The notes under the pieces: generated by a model
Databases searched by the model: none
What the model was told of the DNA's origin: nothing
Seen by the model: the letters and a program-made list of their open reading frames with translations, nothing else
Made by a program: the position numbers and the translations under genes
Shown: positions 20,803 through 31,200 of the stretch, in pieces
How the letters are laid out: each line of letters begins with the position of its first letter
How positions within the stretch are numbered: position 1 is the first letter of the stretch
Origin: Aphrophora alni
Lineage: Eukaryota; Arthropoda; Insecta; Hemiptera; Aphrophoridae
Direction: 5' to 3'
Length of the DNA stretch: 64,000 nt
NCBI GenBank assembly: GCA_963513935.1
Contig: OY740768.1
Span: 43,022,368 to 43,086,367 of the forward strand

Positions 20803-21940
20803 CTGCAAACAATTAACAAAACTGAAATTAAGTTCCTTTTTGCGACGGATAGTAGGTAGGTGAGTGAATTGGGTGTGGATCTTTTAGAATTTGATTCGAA
20901 ACAACGAGTGTCTACCTGAACCGGGAACTACGGAATTCGACAAGCCCAGTCCAGCCAACACAGATGAGCGATTATATGCTAAAATTATAATTAATTATTA
21001 ATAATTAAACTACAAATACTTACTACATAATTTTAACTCTATGAAATTAGTGGTATACCTGGATCAAAATGGACGACTAGGCTCGTTTCACATATTGACG
21101 CGATTATAACAATTTAATGTGCGCCGAAAAACCCCGGAGTCGAATGACCATTTTGCCTAGTGTGCCATTTTATTACTTGAGTGCATGAGGAAAATTACTA
21201 AAGAATAAACTTAAACTAGATACTTATACAAATTGTTAAGTTAAGTTTCCGCTGCGCTCTGGTTCGGTCTCCACGTACTGCCAGCGCACGCCGACTTTTA
21301 GAGTGGGTAGAAAGACTAGCCAGATTAGTATTACAGATGATTTACCCCTGTAACATGGAATGCGTCAACCCGCAATGCAGAAAACCCCGAAATTATGTTG
21401 CACCCGAGATTGAAGGGGCAAACGGTATTGAAGAAAACATCACATTTTTAATGTGAATACACCTCATAAATAGTAGGCTACAGTATAAAATACTAATAAA
21501 TTGTTATTGATATAATATATTCAGAAACATTCCCATAATTTTTTATATGAAAACTACTTCAGGAGTATGGATCAATATCGATGTCACGTGAAAAAGGTGG
21601 CAAGTCTCATATACAAAGCTAAGAATTAATGTTGTCAGCCAAACGTATTGTTATTGCTTCCATTATTAGAAACTGAATTATAAATTGAAAAAATATGAAA
21701 GACTACAATATTTCACAGCAATATTTGTATACAAGATCACGCTCTAAACTCTCTCGAAAACGTAAGAGGAACCTAATGACTCCTTGGCCATTATAACACC
21801 ATTTTGTTAGTTGACGTCTGTATTGTTAGCGTGTACTACGTGCGCGACACGAGTGTAACAAACTGATTTGAAATTTCAAAATTCCCTCGCATCACCATCT
21901 CACGTAGAGTCGGTAGGGTCGTCCAAGTAGATCTCCCATG
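20803..21940. other. Intergenic, no gene identified
   Basis: Somewhat less AT-rich than its surroundings in places (for example 21250-21420). The upstream exon of the knottin-like gene should lie here or beyond, but no convincing signal-peptide exon was seen. Confidence 0.5.
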
Positions 21941-22160
21941 CATTTACATTTGTTTCTTAATTCAAAAATCACTCGTCTGCTCTTTTCGGTCGTTTCGTCC
22001 ACATAGGGATCGGAGTAAGGTTTCATCTTTTCTTCTCGATTCTTCTCCTCCGATCTTGATGCTAGTAGACTATTCGAGAGCCAAGGGTCTTTATTTTATG
22101 TTCTTTTCTTCCTTTTTTTATAAGGTGATGATGAACAAGATGTTTTTCGCTTTTAATCAA
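21940..22160. repeat. Dispersed LTR-like fragment, copy 1
   Basis: The stretch GATCTTGATGCTAGTAGA to GTCTTTATTTTATGTTC resembles 44780-44830 (GACCCTGACGCTAATAGAGT...) and 63850-63910 (GTCTTTATTTTATGTTCAAT, TTTTTTATAAGGCGAT). The three share order but are diverged. Confidence 0.5.
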
Positions 22161-22956
22161 CAATAAAAAAACAAACAATTAATGAATTTATTTGATGATG
22201 TAAATGTAATGAAATTACGAAATATGAAACCAATTTAATTGATTAATAACTTGAATTGAAATTTATGTATTTTTGTTAAATTGCTTGGAATAATTGTTAC
22301 TAATACTACAACAACAGACAATTGTAATATTAACAATACATGGCTTATGATTTTCTTGGTCAAACATTTAAAAAATATATTTTCCTTGAATTCGAACTGT
22401 TAATTTTGTATTCATTATGACTGTTATATATATAACTTGCTCAAAGTGTAGAGTTTAAGGACACAAACAAAACGTATTCGTCACCATCTCCCAAAAAATG
22501 CAGTTTCGAGAGTTACCCCTAAAAAAAGAAAATCAGCCATGGAGCTGTTTTATAGTATATAATATATCATAAAATTAAAATCTATTTTACTAATTTCATT
22601 CAAATTTTAACGAATTGTGAAGACCCATATCAATGTGCAAAATCGAAGTAAAAACAAAAATGATCTTTGACCACCGTCATTAAAAGTTTGATTTAAATCA
22701 AATATTATTTAAGCTGAGACGCGTTTAAGGTTTATGAGTGAGAAAGTTCGTTGTACAATTTATTTAATAAAGATAAGAAATTGGAAAGGGATTTCCAGTG
22801 CAGATAATTAAAATAATCAGAATACTTTTTACAGATGATCTTTGCCTCATTATGCATATTTTTATCATTGGTTTAATAATGTTTAATCATTGGATTTACC
22901 AATATATTTCCATTTTTTCTTCTTCGATGTTTACATGACTCGTGCACTCCAAGTTG

Positions 22957-22985
22957 TATATAACAGACAAATCTCACTCATATCA
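22957..22985 (+). promoter_or_regulatory. Core promoter of peptide copy E
   Basis: TATATAA at 22957-22963, then AGACAAATCTCACT, about 60 bp before the ATG; the same layout as at 12607. Confidence 0.65.
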
Positions 22986-23018
22986 AGTGTTAAGTTGTAA
23001 GATATTGCTACATCAACA

Positions 23019-23036
23019 ATGTATAAGGCTTTTGCA
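23019..23036 (+). CDS. Peptide copy E, exon 1
   Basis: MYKAFA in the same context (GCTACATCAACAATG) as copies A and C. Confidence 0.82.
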
Positions 23037-24788
23037 GTAAGTATTCTTGAAATATTACTTTCGTTTAAAGATTTCAATTCAAAATTGTTATGATTTGTAC
23101 AAAAAAACCAAGATACTACAAAGTATATTCAGATAAATAAACTATTCTTATTTTGACAAAATGACAATATTTTTTTTTCTAGTATAAAATACATTTAAAA
23201 AATAAAATATTATATTAACTTGACGAAAAAGTGTTATATTGACTTTACCAAAATGTTTTTAAGGTAGATTATGTTTTGAAAATATAAAACCTACAAATGA
23301 AAAGATTGTGGTTTTTCTATATTTTTAAAATAGTTGAAGTATATATTTACTGATGTTGTAGTAATAATTTTAAATTATAATTACAATAAATAATATAATG
23401 AATGTTTACTATAGACCAGTATAACTTAATAAGGCGTTAAATATTCTTGTTGAAAACAAAGAGATTCATGAACTTTCATACACAATAATCGAAAGAATAT
23501 GATTTAGAAATAACAGTTTTGTGGGGCTTTTTTCAAGAAGCGACCCTCTACCATATGCCATAATTCACAAATTCTATTTCTTTGTAAAACTGTAAAAGCT
23601 TTTGTTGTCTCTTATTTTTATTACATACTATATGGAATTACTTTTTTATAATTAAATAATATTAATTTACTTTTATTAAATGGTAAAATTTAACTTTATT
23701 CCTTACAAGTTTTTTGAAATTAAAAAAATTATTTATTTTTTAAAATTTATTCATACTATCAATGATGTGTATGAAGATACGAAAATTAACACACAAAAAA
23801 GAAATAGGTACTTTTTTATTTGAAGTTTGAAAATCTATTAAACAATTAAAAAAAAAAAATTGTTATTCGTTATATTTTTAAAGAGTACAATTGTTTTGAA
23901 CATAAATGAAAATAATCATACAACCAAATATTATAAAATTTAGTTATATTTTTATTAATTTAATATTTACAAGTTTATGTATTTGTTTACAATACTTACT
24001 ACTTCAATATAATTTTCCACATAGAGTATATAACTAAATTTTGTTTTTAAATATATACATACATATATATAACGTATATTTAAATATATATTTAAATATA
24101 CGTGTAACCAATTCTAAAACGTAACCAAATTCTACCTTTATTGCATACAATACAAAATACTATTCTTCTTCTTCTAACCTTAGCTGCTTTTTTACTTTAA
24201 CTTTATTCTAAATTTATTTTTATTTATTAATAATAAAACATGCTTCCAAAAACATCATCTAGTATATTCATTTGTTCAACTTAAAAGAAATAATTAGAAA
24301 CTAATTAAAAACATGTAGCCTATTGCAAATCGTGTAAATTGTCACATGTAAATATAAATTTATAGAAATGATTTAATATTATCACCATTTTAAAATTTGA
24401 AACATTTTTATGTATCAAGTAAGTTTATGTTGTTATTCTGTTTTTAAAAATTATTATTTGTACACCTTAGTAGGGTTACATATTGAAATAATAAAAACTA
24501 TGGAACTTTATTACTGGAAAGCACTTTATTTTGTACTTGTCTTTCTTATAAGATCATAATATTAAGTGTTTTTTTTTTCCACATTATAAAATATTTTTCA
24601 ACTTATTATTATTATTATTTAATTTTTTTTTTTTTTTTTTTTTTTTTACAAAGGTTATGACTCTGATGGTTCTCAGCATGGTTGCCCTGTTGGGGACTCT
24701 GGTTATGGCTGAACCCAAAGATGGAGCTGGAACACAGACTCATGGAAATGGAGGTTATGGACATGGTGGACGCCCTAGATATTCATAA
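23019..24788 (+). CDS. Small secreted Gly-rich peptide gene, copy E
   Basis: Exon 1 (23019-23036, MYKAFA, donor GTAAGT) joins exon 2 (24654-24788, acceptor after a long T tract and ACAAAG) in phase 0. The intron is 1617 bp, the same length as from first exon D to its exon 2. The 50-residue product has a signal sequence (core LMVLSMVALLGTLV, likely cleavage after VMA) and a 25-residue mature peptide EPKDGAGTQTHGNGG... ending RPRYS, with one change (Ala to Thr) from the middle copy. The TATA promoter is intact, so the gene is probably expressed. Function unknown. Confidence 0.85.
24654..24788 (+). CDS. Peptide copy E, exon 2
   Basis: 135 nt with stop TAA. Preceded by a polypyrimidine tract of about 27 T, unusually long for an acceptor. 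Confidence 0.88.
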   Translation, partial: VMTLMVLSMVALLGTLVMAEPKDGAGTQTHGNGGYGHGGRPRYS

Positions 24789-25629
24789 TTTTTCTTTAAA
24801 CATATTATTTAAATAAATCTAATGAATTTAAATATCATTCTAATATTCTTACATGTTTAATTTCTTCCCTTATTCTTACCTATATACCCGACCATTTCTG
24901 TCATTTAACTGAAAAAAACCTAAAAATTCAATGACACTTATTTAAAATGGTTTGTTATCAAACCTACCGTTTAGCCGTTGTTTTTAAGTCCACTGTGTAC
25001 AGAAGTCATAGATTATCAATAAGGTTACGTTATCAGTTACGATACATTTTGCTATTGGTTTTTACTAATTTCTACCTTCAATTTAGTTTTCCAATCCTCA
25101 AATTTTCAATATGAGCTGCAATTCTGTAAGATCATACTTTGCGATCAGGTTTTGAACACATGGTCGTTAATTTATGTAATTTTAGAAACTAAGTTTTACA
25201 AATTCGACGTAACAAATAGTAAACTTGTGTGATTTAGTTTAATTATTTATTTATAGCTACTTAAACAGCGATTGGATTTTGAAACTAAGAAATACACATT
25301 TTGATAACTTTTTCTCAGATAATGTTTGTATTTAGTCTTATAACTGACTCACAACTGACGCTTAAAGGACGTGTTGCCAAGAGAAAATGTCCTTACTATT
25401 TATCGGGGAACAATATTTTGTCACCTCTTTCAAAAGTTTAGTGCGGTGCTTGATATAGTCATTATTCACAATTAGGATCTACAATTACAATAATTAAACT
25501 TAGTGGTTTTCTTTTATCACGTTTTATTTAGTCTTAGTTCTGACTACTCAGGCCTACCTTCAGGATTGTGTTCCTCTCTTGGATTATAGATTTAGTTTTA
25601 GGTTCCAACATGACTAGCTACTAGAATAT
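24789..25629. other. Intergenic, no feature seen
   Basis: 3' flank of peptide copy E; no coding signal. Confidence 0.6.
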
Positions 25630-25745
25630 GTTGGCATTGTTCACTTTTATGCTCCAGGTTTATCACTTAATAACGGGAGATGGTTTATAGTCCCGAAACG
25701 TCATGTATACACAAATGATGGAAAATGTTCGATTAAACTATGTTA
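25630..25745. repeat. Dispersed repeat fragment, pair member 1
   Basis: Resembles 27325-27430: both contain GCTC(C/T)AGGTTTATCACTT, then a GGTTTATA...TC(C/T)CGAAA block and a GATTAAAC block in the same order. Diverged relics of one element. Confidence 0.6.
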
Positions 25746-26583
25746 GTAAAGATGTTCTATTTTTTATAAATGGTTCGCAATTTTATTCAAGAAAACTATT
25801 CAAATTACTGCTATTTTAAAGCTGAATTTTCAATCACCATTTTATAAAATTTTGTGTGCAATTTACAAACATACAGGTAGACATAATTATATTAGGAGGA
25901 ATAGTTGTAGAAATAGAATTGGTTCTCTTATCTAAAGAACATTTGTTAGGGGATACGTTATCTGATTAAAAATATGTTTGTACAGAAAAATAAAAAGAAA
26001 TGATGCACAAATATGTTGTAAATATTTTCACACATATAGGCTAGACGTATTCCAACTTAATGACAAACAAACAATGACATGCTGTATTGAACTTATGTAG
26101 TTATCTTGAGATAGATAACTATTTAATTATTATTCAGAGTTCAAGATTTAGCAGACGTAGGTCTATTCTATGTTATCAATATTTCACTGGTGTAGATAGA
26201 AAGTCCAAAACAACGTGTACCTAGTTTTTGACCGAGTGAAGGAAACTCAAACATATGGAAATTTGTCTGTACGTTTGTGTATTGGTTACGCTGTTACAGC
26301 CGAATGTGTGTAGGGTACTGATCGCTATAAAATATAGTTATAAGGTTTCTTCATCTTGGATAATTGATGAATGTACAAGATTATTCCTACCACTACTTGA
26401 TTATTTGGTTTAATCGGATATTTAACATCATTTGTGTATATAAAAACTAGTAGCCTACATGGCGTTTCGAGAATATAAATCAACTGTCGTTCTCAATTGA
26501 TAAACTTACACTAGGATATACAAATTAAAAACACAAACATAGCTAAGTAGCCTAGGGCCATGATATAAATTATAACTAATTTG

Positions 26584-26956
26584 GGTACTTGCGTATTAAC
26601 GCCACCGCAGCAGAAGTTGCGCTAATGCGCATGCGCTAATAAAGAACAAACTGGTTTAAGGGAAGCAGAATTCCATTTTTTCAGCTTTGAGATTCATATA
26701 CTTTCATTTTATGATTTGTCGCAAAAATTTTAGGCGTAGATTGGCGGCACTTCACTTTTAAAGCTCGTGTTTATCCATGATCTAATTTCAAATTATTAAC
26801 TTCAATAAACTTACGAAAGGTTTGGCCAGGTGATTATAAATATATATATATACCTGGCCAAACCTGTCGTGATATATAATTATATCGCAAAGTAAGCAAA
26901 TATTGGCGCATGCGCATTAGCAACTTCTGCTGCGGTGGCGTTAATACGTAAGTACC
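26584..26956. mobile_element. 373-bp palindromic MITE with 8-bp target duplication
   Basis: The ends are inverted repeats starting GGTACTT(G/A)CGTATTAACG and running through CCACCGCAGCAGAAGTTGC (38 bp, one mismatch). The flanking octamers CTAATTTG at 26576-26583 and 26957-26964 are identical. Inside is a hairpin, AGGTTTGGCCAGGT against ACCTGGCCAAACCT. Eight-base duplications fit hAT, and GG-starting ends with 8-9 bp duplications fit Merlin; no transposase is present to decide. A shorter relative is at 54583. Confidence 0.93.
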
Positions 26957-27282
26957 CTAATTTGTAATCTAAGAAAACTTCAACCCAGACTTGAAGTTAG
27001 ATCTGAACTGTCAAACCTATAAGACTAAATAATACAAACCTGATTAACACCCATCAGACACAGTGGCCGTGAAACAACTGACTGTAAAAGGGTGGTGTCA
27101 AAAGAAAGTTGATTTAACTGTTTATCGGTATGAATAATCTTTTGCCCTATCTTTCAAATGCTTAGTCCGAAATTGAATCATTATTCCCAACTGGGGTATA
27201 AGTGGCAAACTTTCAACTTTATTTAAAGTAGAATAAAAGGTCGGGTTGTGTTTTATGATGACTTTCGGCAACTAGACCATAT

Positions 27283-27284
<2 letters not shown>

Positions 27285-27329
<45 letters not shown>
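27285..27329. repeat. (TA)n microsatellite
   Basis: Pure TA tract; the plus-strand frame 27248-27445 is its translation. Confidence 0.95.
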
Positions 27330-27331
<2 letters not shown>

Positions 27332-27430
27332 TCTAGGTTTATCACTTCATATCGGAAGTTGATTTATACTCTCGAAAAGTCGTGTATTAGTTTTTATATT
27401 CATAAATTGTGCCCGATTAAACCATTTAAT
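27330..27430. repeat. Dispersed repeat fragment, pair member 2
   Basis: See the related fragment at 25630. The TA microsatellite abuts its left end, as is common where an element end seeds a microsatellite. Confidence 0.55.
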
Positions 27431-28964
27431 AATATGAACGTTTAATAATATGAAATAAATTTAAGCTATTACTTTATTTTAAAATGGTAGACCTTACCTC
27501 AAAACAGTTAGTACAAAGTTTACACGCATAGGATGTGTACTCTGAATATAGCGAATGTTCCAATGAATTAATGGTGTGAACAAGGCACAACTGGCTGTTA
27601 TAAAAATAAACTTCAAATGACAAAGGACGTTTGATCTGATTAGTACAACGTTCCTAATGGAAATGTATTCTCTTACATGAATTAAAACTTTTTCTAGTTT
27701 CATCTAACAAAGGTTGCACTAGTTTTTCTGTTCAACGGATTAAGTTTTCTGTTCACTATTTTAATGGATTAAGTTTAACAAAATTATCCTTCAGTCTTCT
27801 ATCTTCAAATCAACTCTCATCTTTATATATTCTTCTAATTCATAAATAATTCTAGTCTGAAACATGTTCATATTATCTTTCATTTAGAGCTTCATAGGAC
27901 TTTTCGAAATATATTCAAGCTTCTTTTGATACATTAGTAGCTTTATTAAGAATTAGTGTCGAGCTGCTTTTCTAACCACTAGACTCTGGTCGCATACTCT
28001 TCCTGCTTTCTGCACAACAATAATATTCTTGTAAAAAGACTACGTCCATTTTGATACTACTACTTATTATATGAACGGGTGGATCAATATATTCAATATT
28101 TATTACTGGTGGGTGACTCATTATTGAGTTAGTTTTAGGTCAAAATTGTTACATTGGTTTGAGTCGTTATCATAAAATTTTATCTGAATTTCTTCGAAAT
28201 CGAATGATACGACTTTGAGATTTTAATCTTGTAAAACAGTGTCCAAAGCGTTAATGCCAATTTTTTCTCACAGAGTCTAAAAAAAATATTTTCCTAAATA
28301 ACTCGAAATCTAAGAAAGAGTTCTAAAACTGTTCGTTTTCATTAAACTAAAAACGTCAATTTTTGTCAGGGAATATTAAACATAAATATTTAGGCCTAGG
28401 CCTAAACCCATTTTCTGATTTTACGATTTTGTTGTTGCTGAACTAACTTAACTAAACCAATTCAGAAAATGAATGTTTGTACCAAATTTCGACAAAATTT
28501 ATCACCGCTAAAGTAGCCTATATAATTTGGACGAGTGTTAGGGAAGGTGTACAATTCAATAGTACATTGTCTAGGTTTAAGACGTAGAGGATGGGCTAGA
28601 CCTATGTAAGAAGTATCAGTTTTTAATTTTTTTAAAATAACGTCTTTGTTTTTAACCAAAAATCAGAGGTTGTCTTGACCTCCATGCCAAACAATTTATC
28701 GAATTCAATTACGCTGGATAATTATTTGAAAATGACATCTCTTTACATCAATTCAGAAAAAAATTGTTTATTGTTCGGTTGAGATTTTAACCTTGAGCTA
28801 ATTTAAAATCACGACAAAGTAATTAGGACTAGTTTATGTTTGTAGGGGAAAGCAATTAGGGTTGTATGACAGTCGCTTGGTTGAGCAATTAGGCTTGGCT
28901 GAATCTTTTATGAAAACTTTTGTGCGAACGAAATGGTGAATATCTACAGCATATTTGATAATAA
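27431..28964. other. Intergenic, no feature seen
   Basis: Several frames of 60-75 codons occur on both strands, but none has a recognisable domain, codon pattern or splice support. Confidence 0.55.
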
Positions 28965-29640
28965 ATAAACAGTTGTAAAACATTCCACAAACCTTCTCAC
29001 AGAACCATCCAAAAAACAAGTAATGACGGTAACCAAACAAAACTATTAATCGCAAAAAATGCCAGTTCGGTAATTGTCAGTAAAAAATTGAAAATGAAAC
29101 ATGGATGCCGTCATAGATTTGTACAAAATATGTATATACAGTATTTAAATAGAGCCTAAATTAGCTTCCCCTGTAACAAAGGTGATTAAGTGTAGGCTAA
29201 ATAGTATTTCACTGAAAACCAGCTTATAAACCAGATTTTTTTGTTCTTCGCAGGTACAGTAACTCACGAACTGGAATATTTAGATAAATGGCGACCAATA
29301 AGTTTTGTTTGGTCTTTAAAGCTGTATTTGATCAAAATCGCTAGAGCCGATTTTAATGAAATTGAAATTCTTCGTATTTGAGTTATAAAAAATAAAGTAT
29401 ATTATATTATATCGTATGAGATATTGCCAAAAAATATATCCACATAACAAATTTCACACGATCGACCACAATGTGTAGCGTAGCCTACGCATAGGCGACA
29501 GACGCTAGACATTCAGACAGACGTAATTTCCAAAATTTTTTTTTTTATCGCGAGGATTTCAAAACGAATATTTATGTGTAAAATTTTCACGGATTTTTGA
29601 CTCTTCACATAATTTTCTCTATATTACGTTATAACGATCT
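28965..29640. repeat. Old dispersed repeat, copy 2
   Basis: Matches 3925-4720 and 41380-41880 in block order, ending in CAGACAGACGTAATTTCCAAAA, TTTCAAAACGAATATT and CACATAATTTTCTCTATATTACG. The middle part (AAATGGCGACCAATAAGTTT) also resembles a fragment at about 7450. Confidence 0.55.
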
Positions 29641-29738
29641 CAAACGATCACAATGGATAAATAATTAATTAGGCCTAATATCAAATATTAAAATAATAAT
29701 AATCAATCAAAAGTTAACATTAATAAATAATTGTGTAA

Positions 29739-30086
29739 ATGTGTAAATTGAAACAGAACACATGTGGACAAGCAAATCTTACCGAAAGAGCAGCTGCAAG
29801 GTTAAGTTTGGAAAATAACTGTACAAAATTGACAAACGTGACAAGGACAAGGGAAAGAAGACATGCTGTTTTACTTAAGAGAAGAAAGTTCGCCGACACA
29901 AATAAAAATTTAGTAGAAAACATAACGGAGTTTTGCTATTCAACGCAGCTGCGTGTTGTAAAAAATGGGAACCAAGAAAAAATGAGAAAGCGAATTCCTA
30001 ACGGTATCTCCGAGGGTGAAGCCAGCGCGTGTAAGAAAAAACCAACGATTTTTAGAAAGTTAGAGGTCCAATCAGGAGAGGCCTGA
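29739..30086 (+). CDS. Uncharacterised Lys/Arg-rich open frame, 115 residues
   Basis: One of the longest clean open frames in the window that is not a repeat. It is basic, with clusters such as RTRERRHAVLLKRRKFADT, and has no Trp. Sequence from about 29,740 to 30,600 is visibly less AT-rich than its flanks. I do not recognise the family. The pattern of basic residues around LLKRR faintly recalls an importin-alpha-binding segment, but this is not enough for a call. It could be an exon, a retroelement leader frame, or a chance frame. A shadow frame lies on the other strand. Confidence 0.3.
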   Translation: MCKLKQNTCGQANLTERAAARLSLENNCTKLTNVTRTRERRHAVLLKRRKFADTNKNLVENITEFCYSTQLRVVKNGNQEKMRKRIPNGISEGEASACKKKPTIFRKLEVQSGEA

Positions 30087-31200
30087 GTTTTAAAAAAATG
30101 AGATTTAACCAATAAGCGAAGAGGACGCTACACTTGAATTTCGGGAGAGGTGAAATCCAACAGTAAGGAGAGTCAGTCTAGAACTGGGGTTAAGAGCGTG
30201 TAGGTCTTGGCTTACAGCTAGGAATCAGAGTAGGAGGTGTTAAGTGTTAAGAATTAACCTGAGGGTTTAATTCTAAGTCATTGGTTAATTTAAAGGCAGA
30301 GCGCCACAAAATTTAGTAGTTTCTTTTGAAGTTTGTTAGAATCATAAATTAAATAGAGTCAAAGAGTTTAAATTTCATAAAAGAAGAGGAGAGATCATCG
30401 CGTCGGAGTCCATAGTAGTCGAGAACGAGTAAGGAGACTAAACAGAGTTAGCGGAGTATCACCAGAGATTCACCACCAGTCAATGAACCAGTGTTAGCAG
30501 CATCCGACTTCCCAGGCTAAGGATACGTTGTGTTGTTGTGTATCGTTAGTGATTTGTGTTGTGTAAAAGTGCCAAAATTATAGCGGACGAGGAGAATTGC
30601 TGATAAGTACAAAATTTCAGAATAAATAATCATTAGAGTTAGTATTTCACTTTAATTGAGTCATTAAAAGTTCCCATGCCCGAGATAAGAGTCAAGTTTT
30701 TTTTGTATAATTAATTTAAAAGTAAAGTAATTGAGCTAGCCGGCAAAAATAAAAGTAAATTTGGAAAAATAAGTTAATTAAGATAATTGCTTTGTTTTTG
30801 TAATAAAATTGAGATAAATTTAATAAGAACATTTTGGACAAGATTTGTTGAACATTTTGTAGAGTTTTGATTTTATGTAAATTGAATAATCAATTGTAGA
30901 TTTTAAATTTGTAATCAATAATATTGTGTATTAGAGTAAATTAGTTTTTAAAGAATGCAAGTGTGAGAGAATGAAGTAGCCTTAAGATATTTCAATGAAT
31001 AGATAAATTGAATTGATATTGGTTGTTATAAATAATTGTTTTGCTAATAAATCCTGAAGTTAGTTAAAGGATAAAAAACTTGTTTGTTGAACTAATTTAC
31101 TTAAACCATCATAGTTTCAAGATAATATTTTAAAATCAATTAAAATTAGATTAAATAAAAAAAAATATATTATATAACAAACGTTTTGTTATGTTATATT
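30087..31200 (+). other. Possible LTR-like or leader region
   Basis: Contains CCAAT motifs (30068, 30109), a run of GC-richer sequence, AATAAA hexamers, and ends near 31190 in TTTGGTCGCACAACGTGTGG. That resembles the TGGCGCCCAACGTGGG primer-binding site found after LTRs of retroelements primed by tRNA-Lys. No second LTR was found in the window, so this is a weak reading. Confidence 0.25.

Noticed and set aside
29739..29923. Importin-alpha-binding-like domain
   Set aside because: Only a loose pattern of basic residues; spacing and following repeats of the family are not present.
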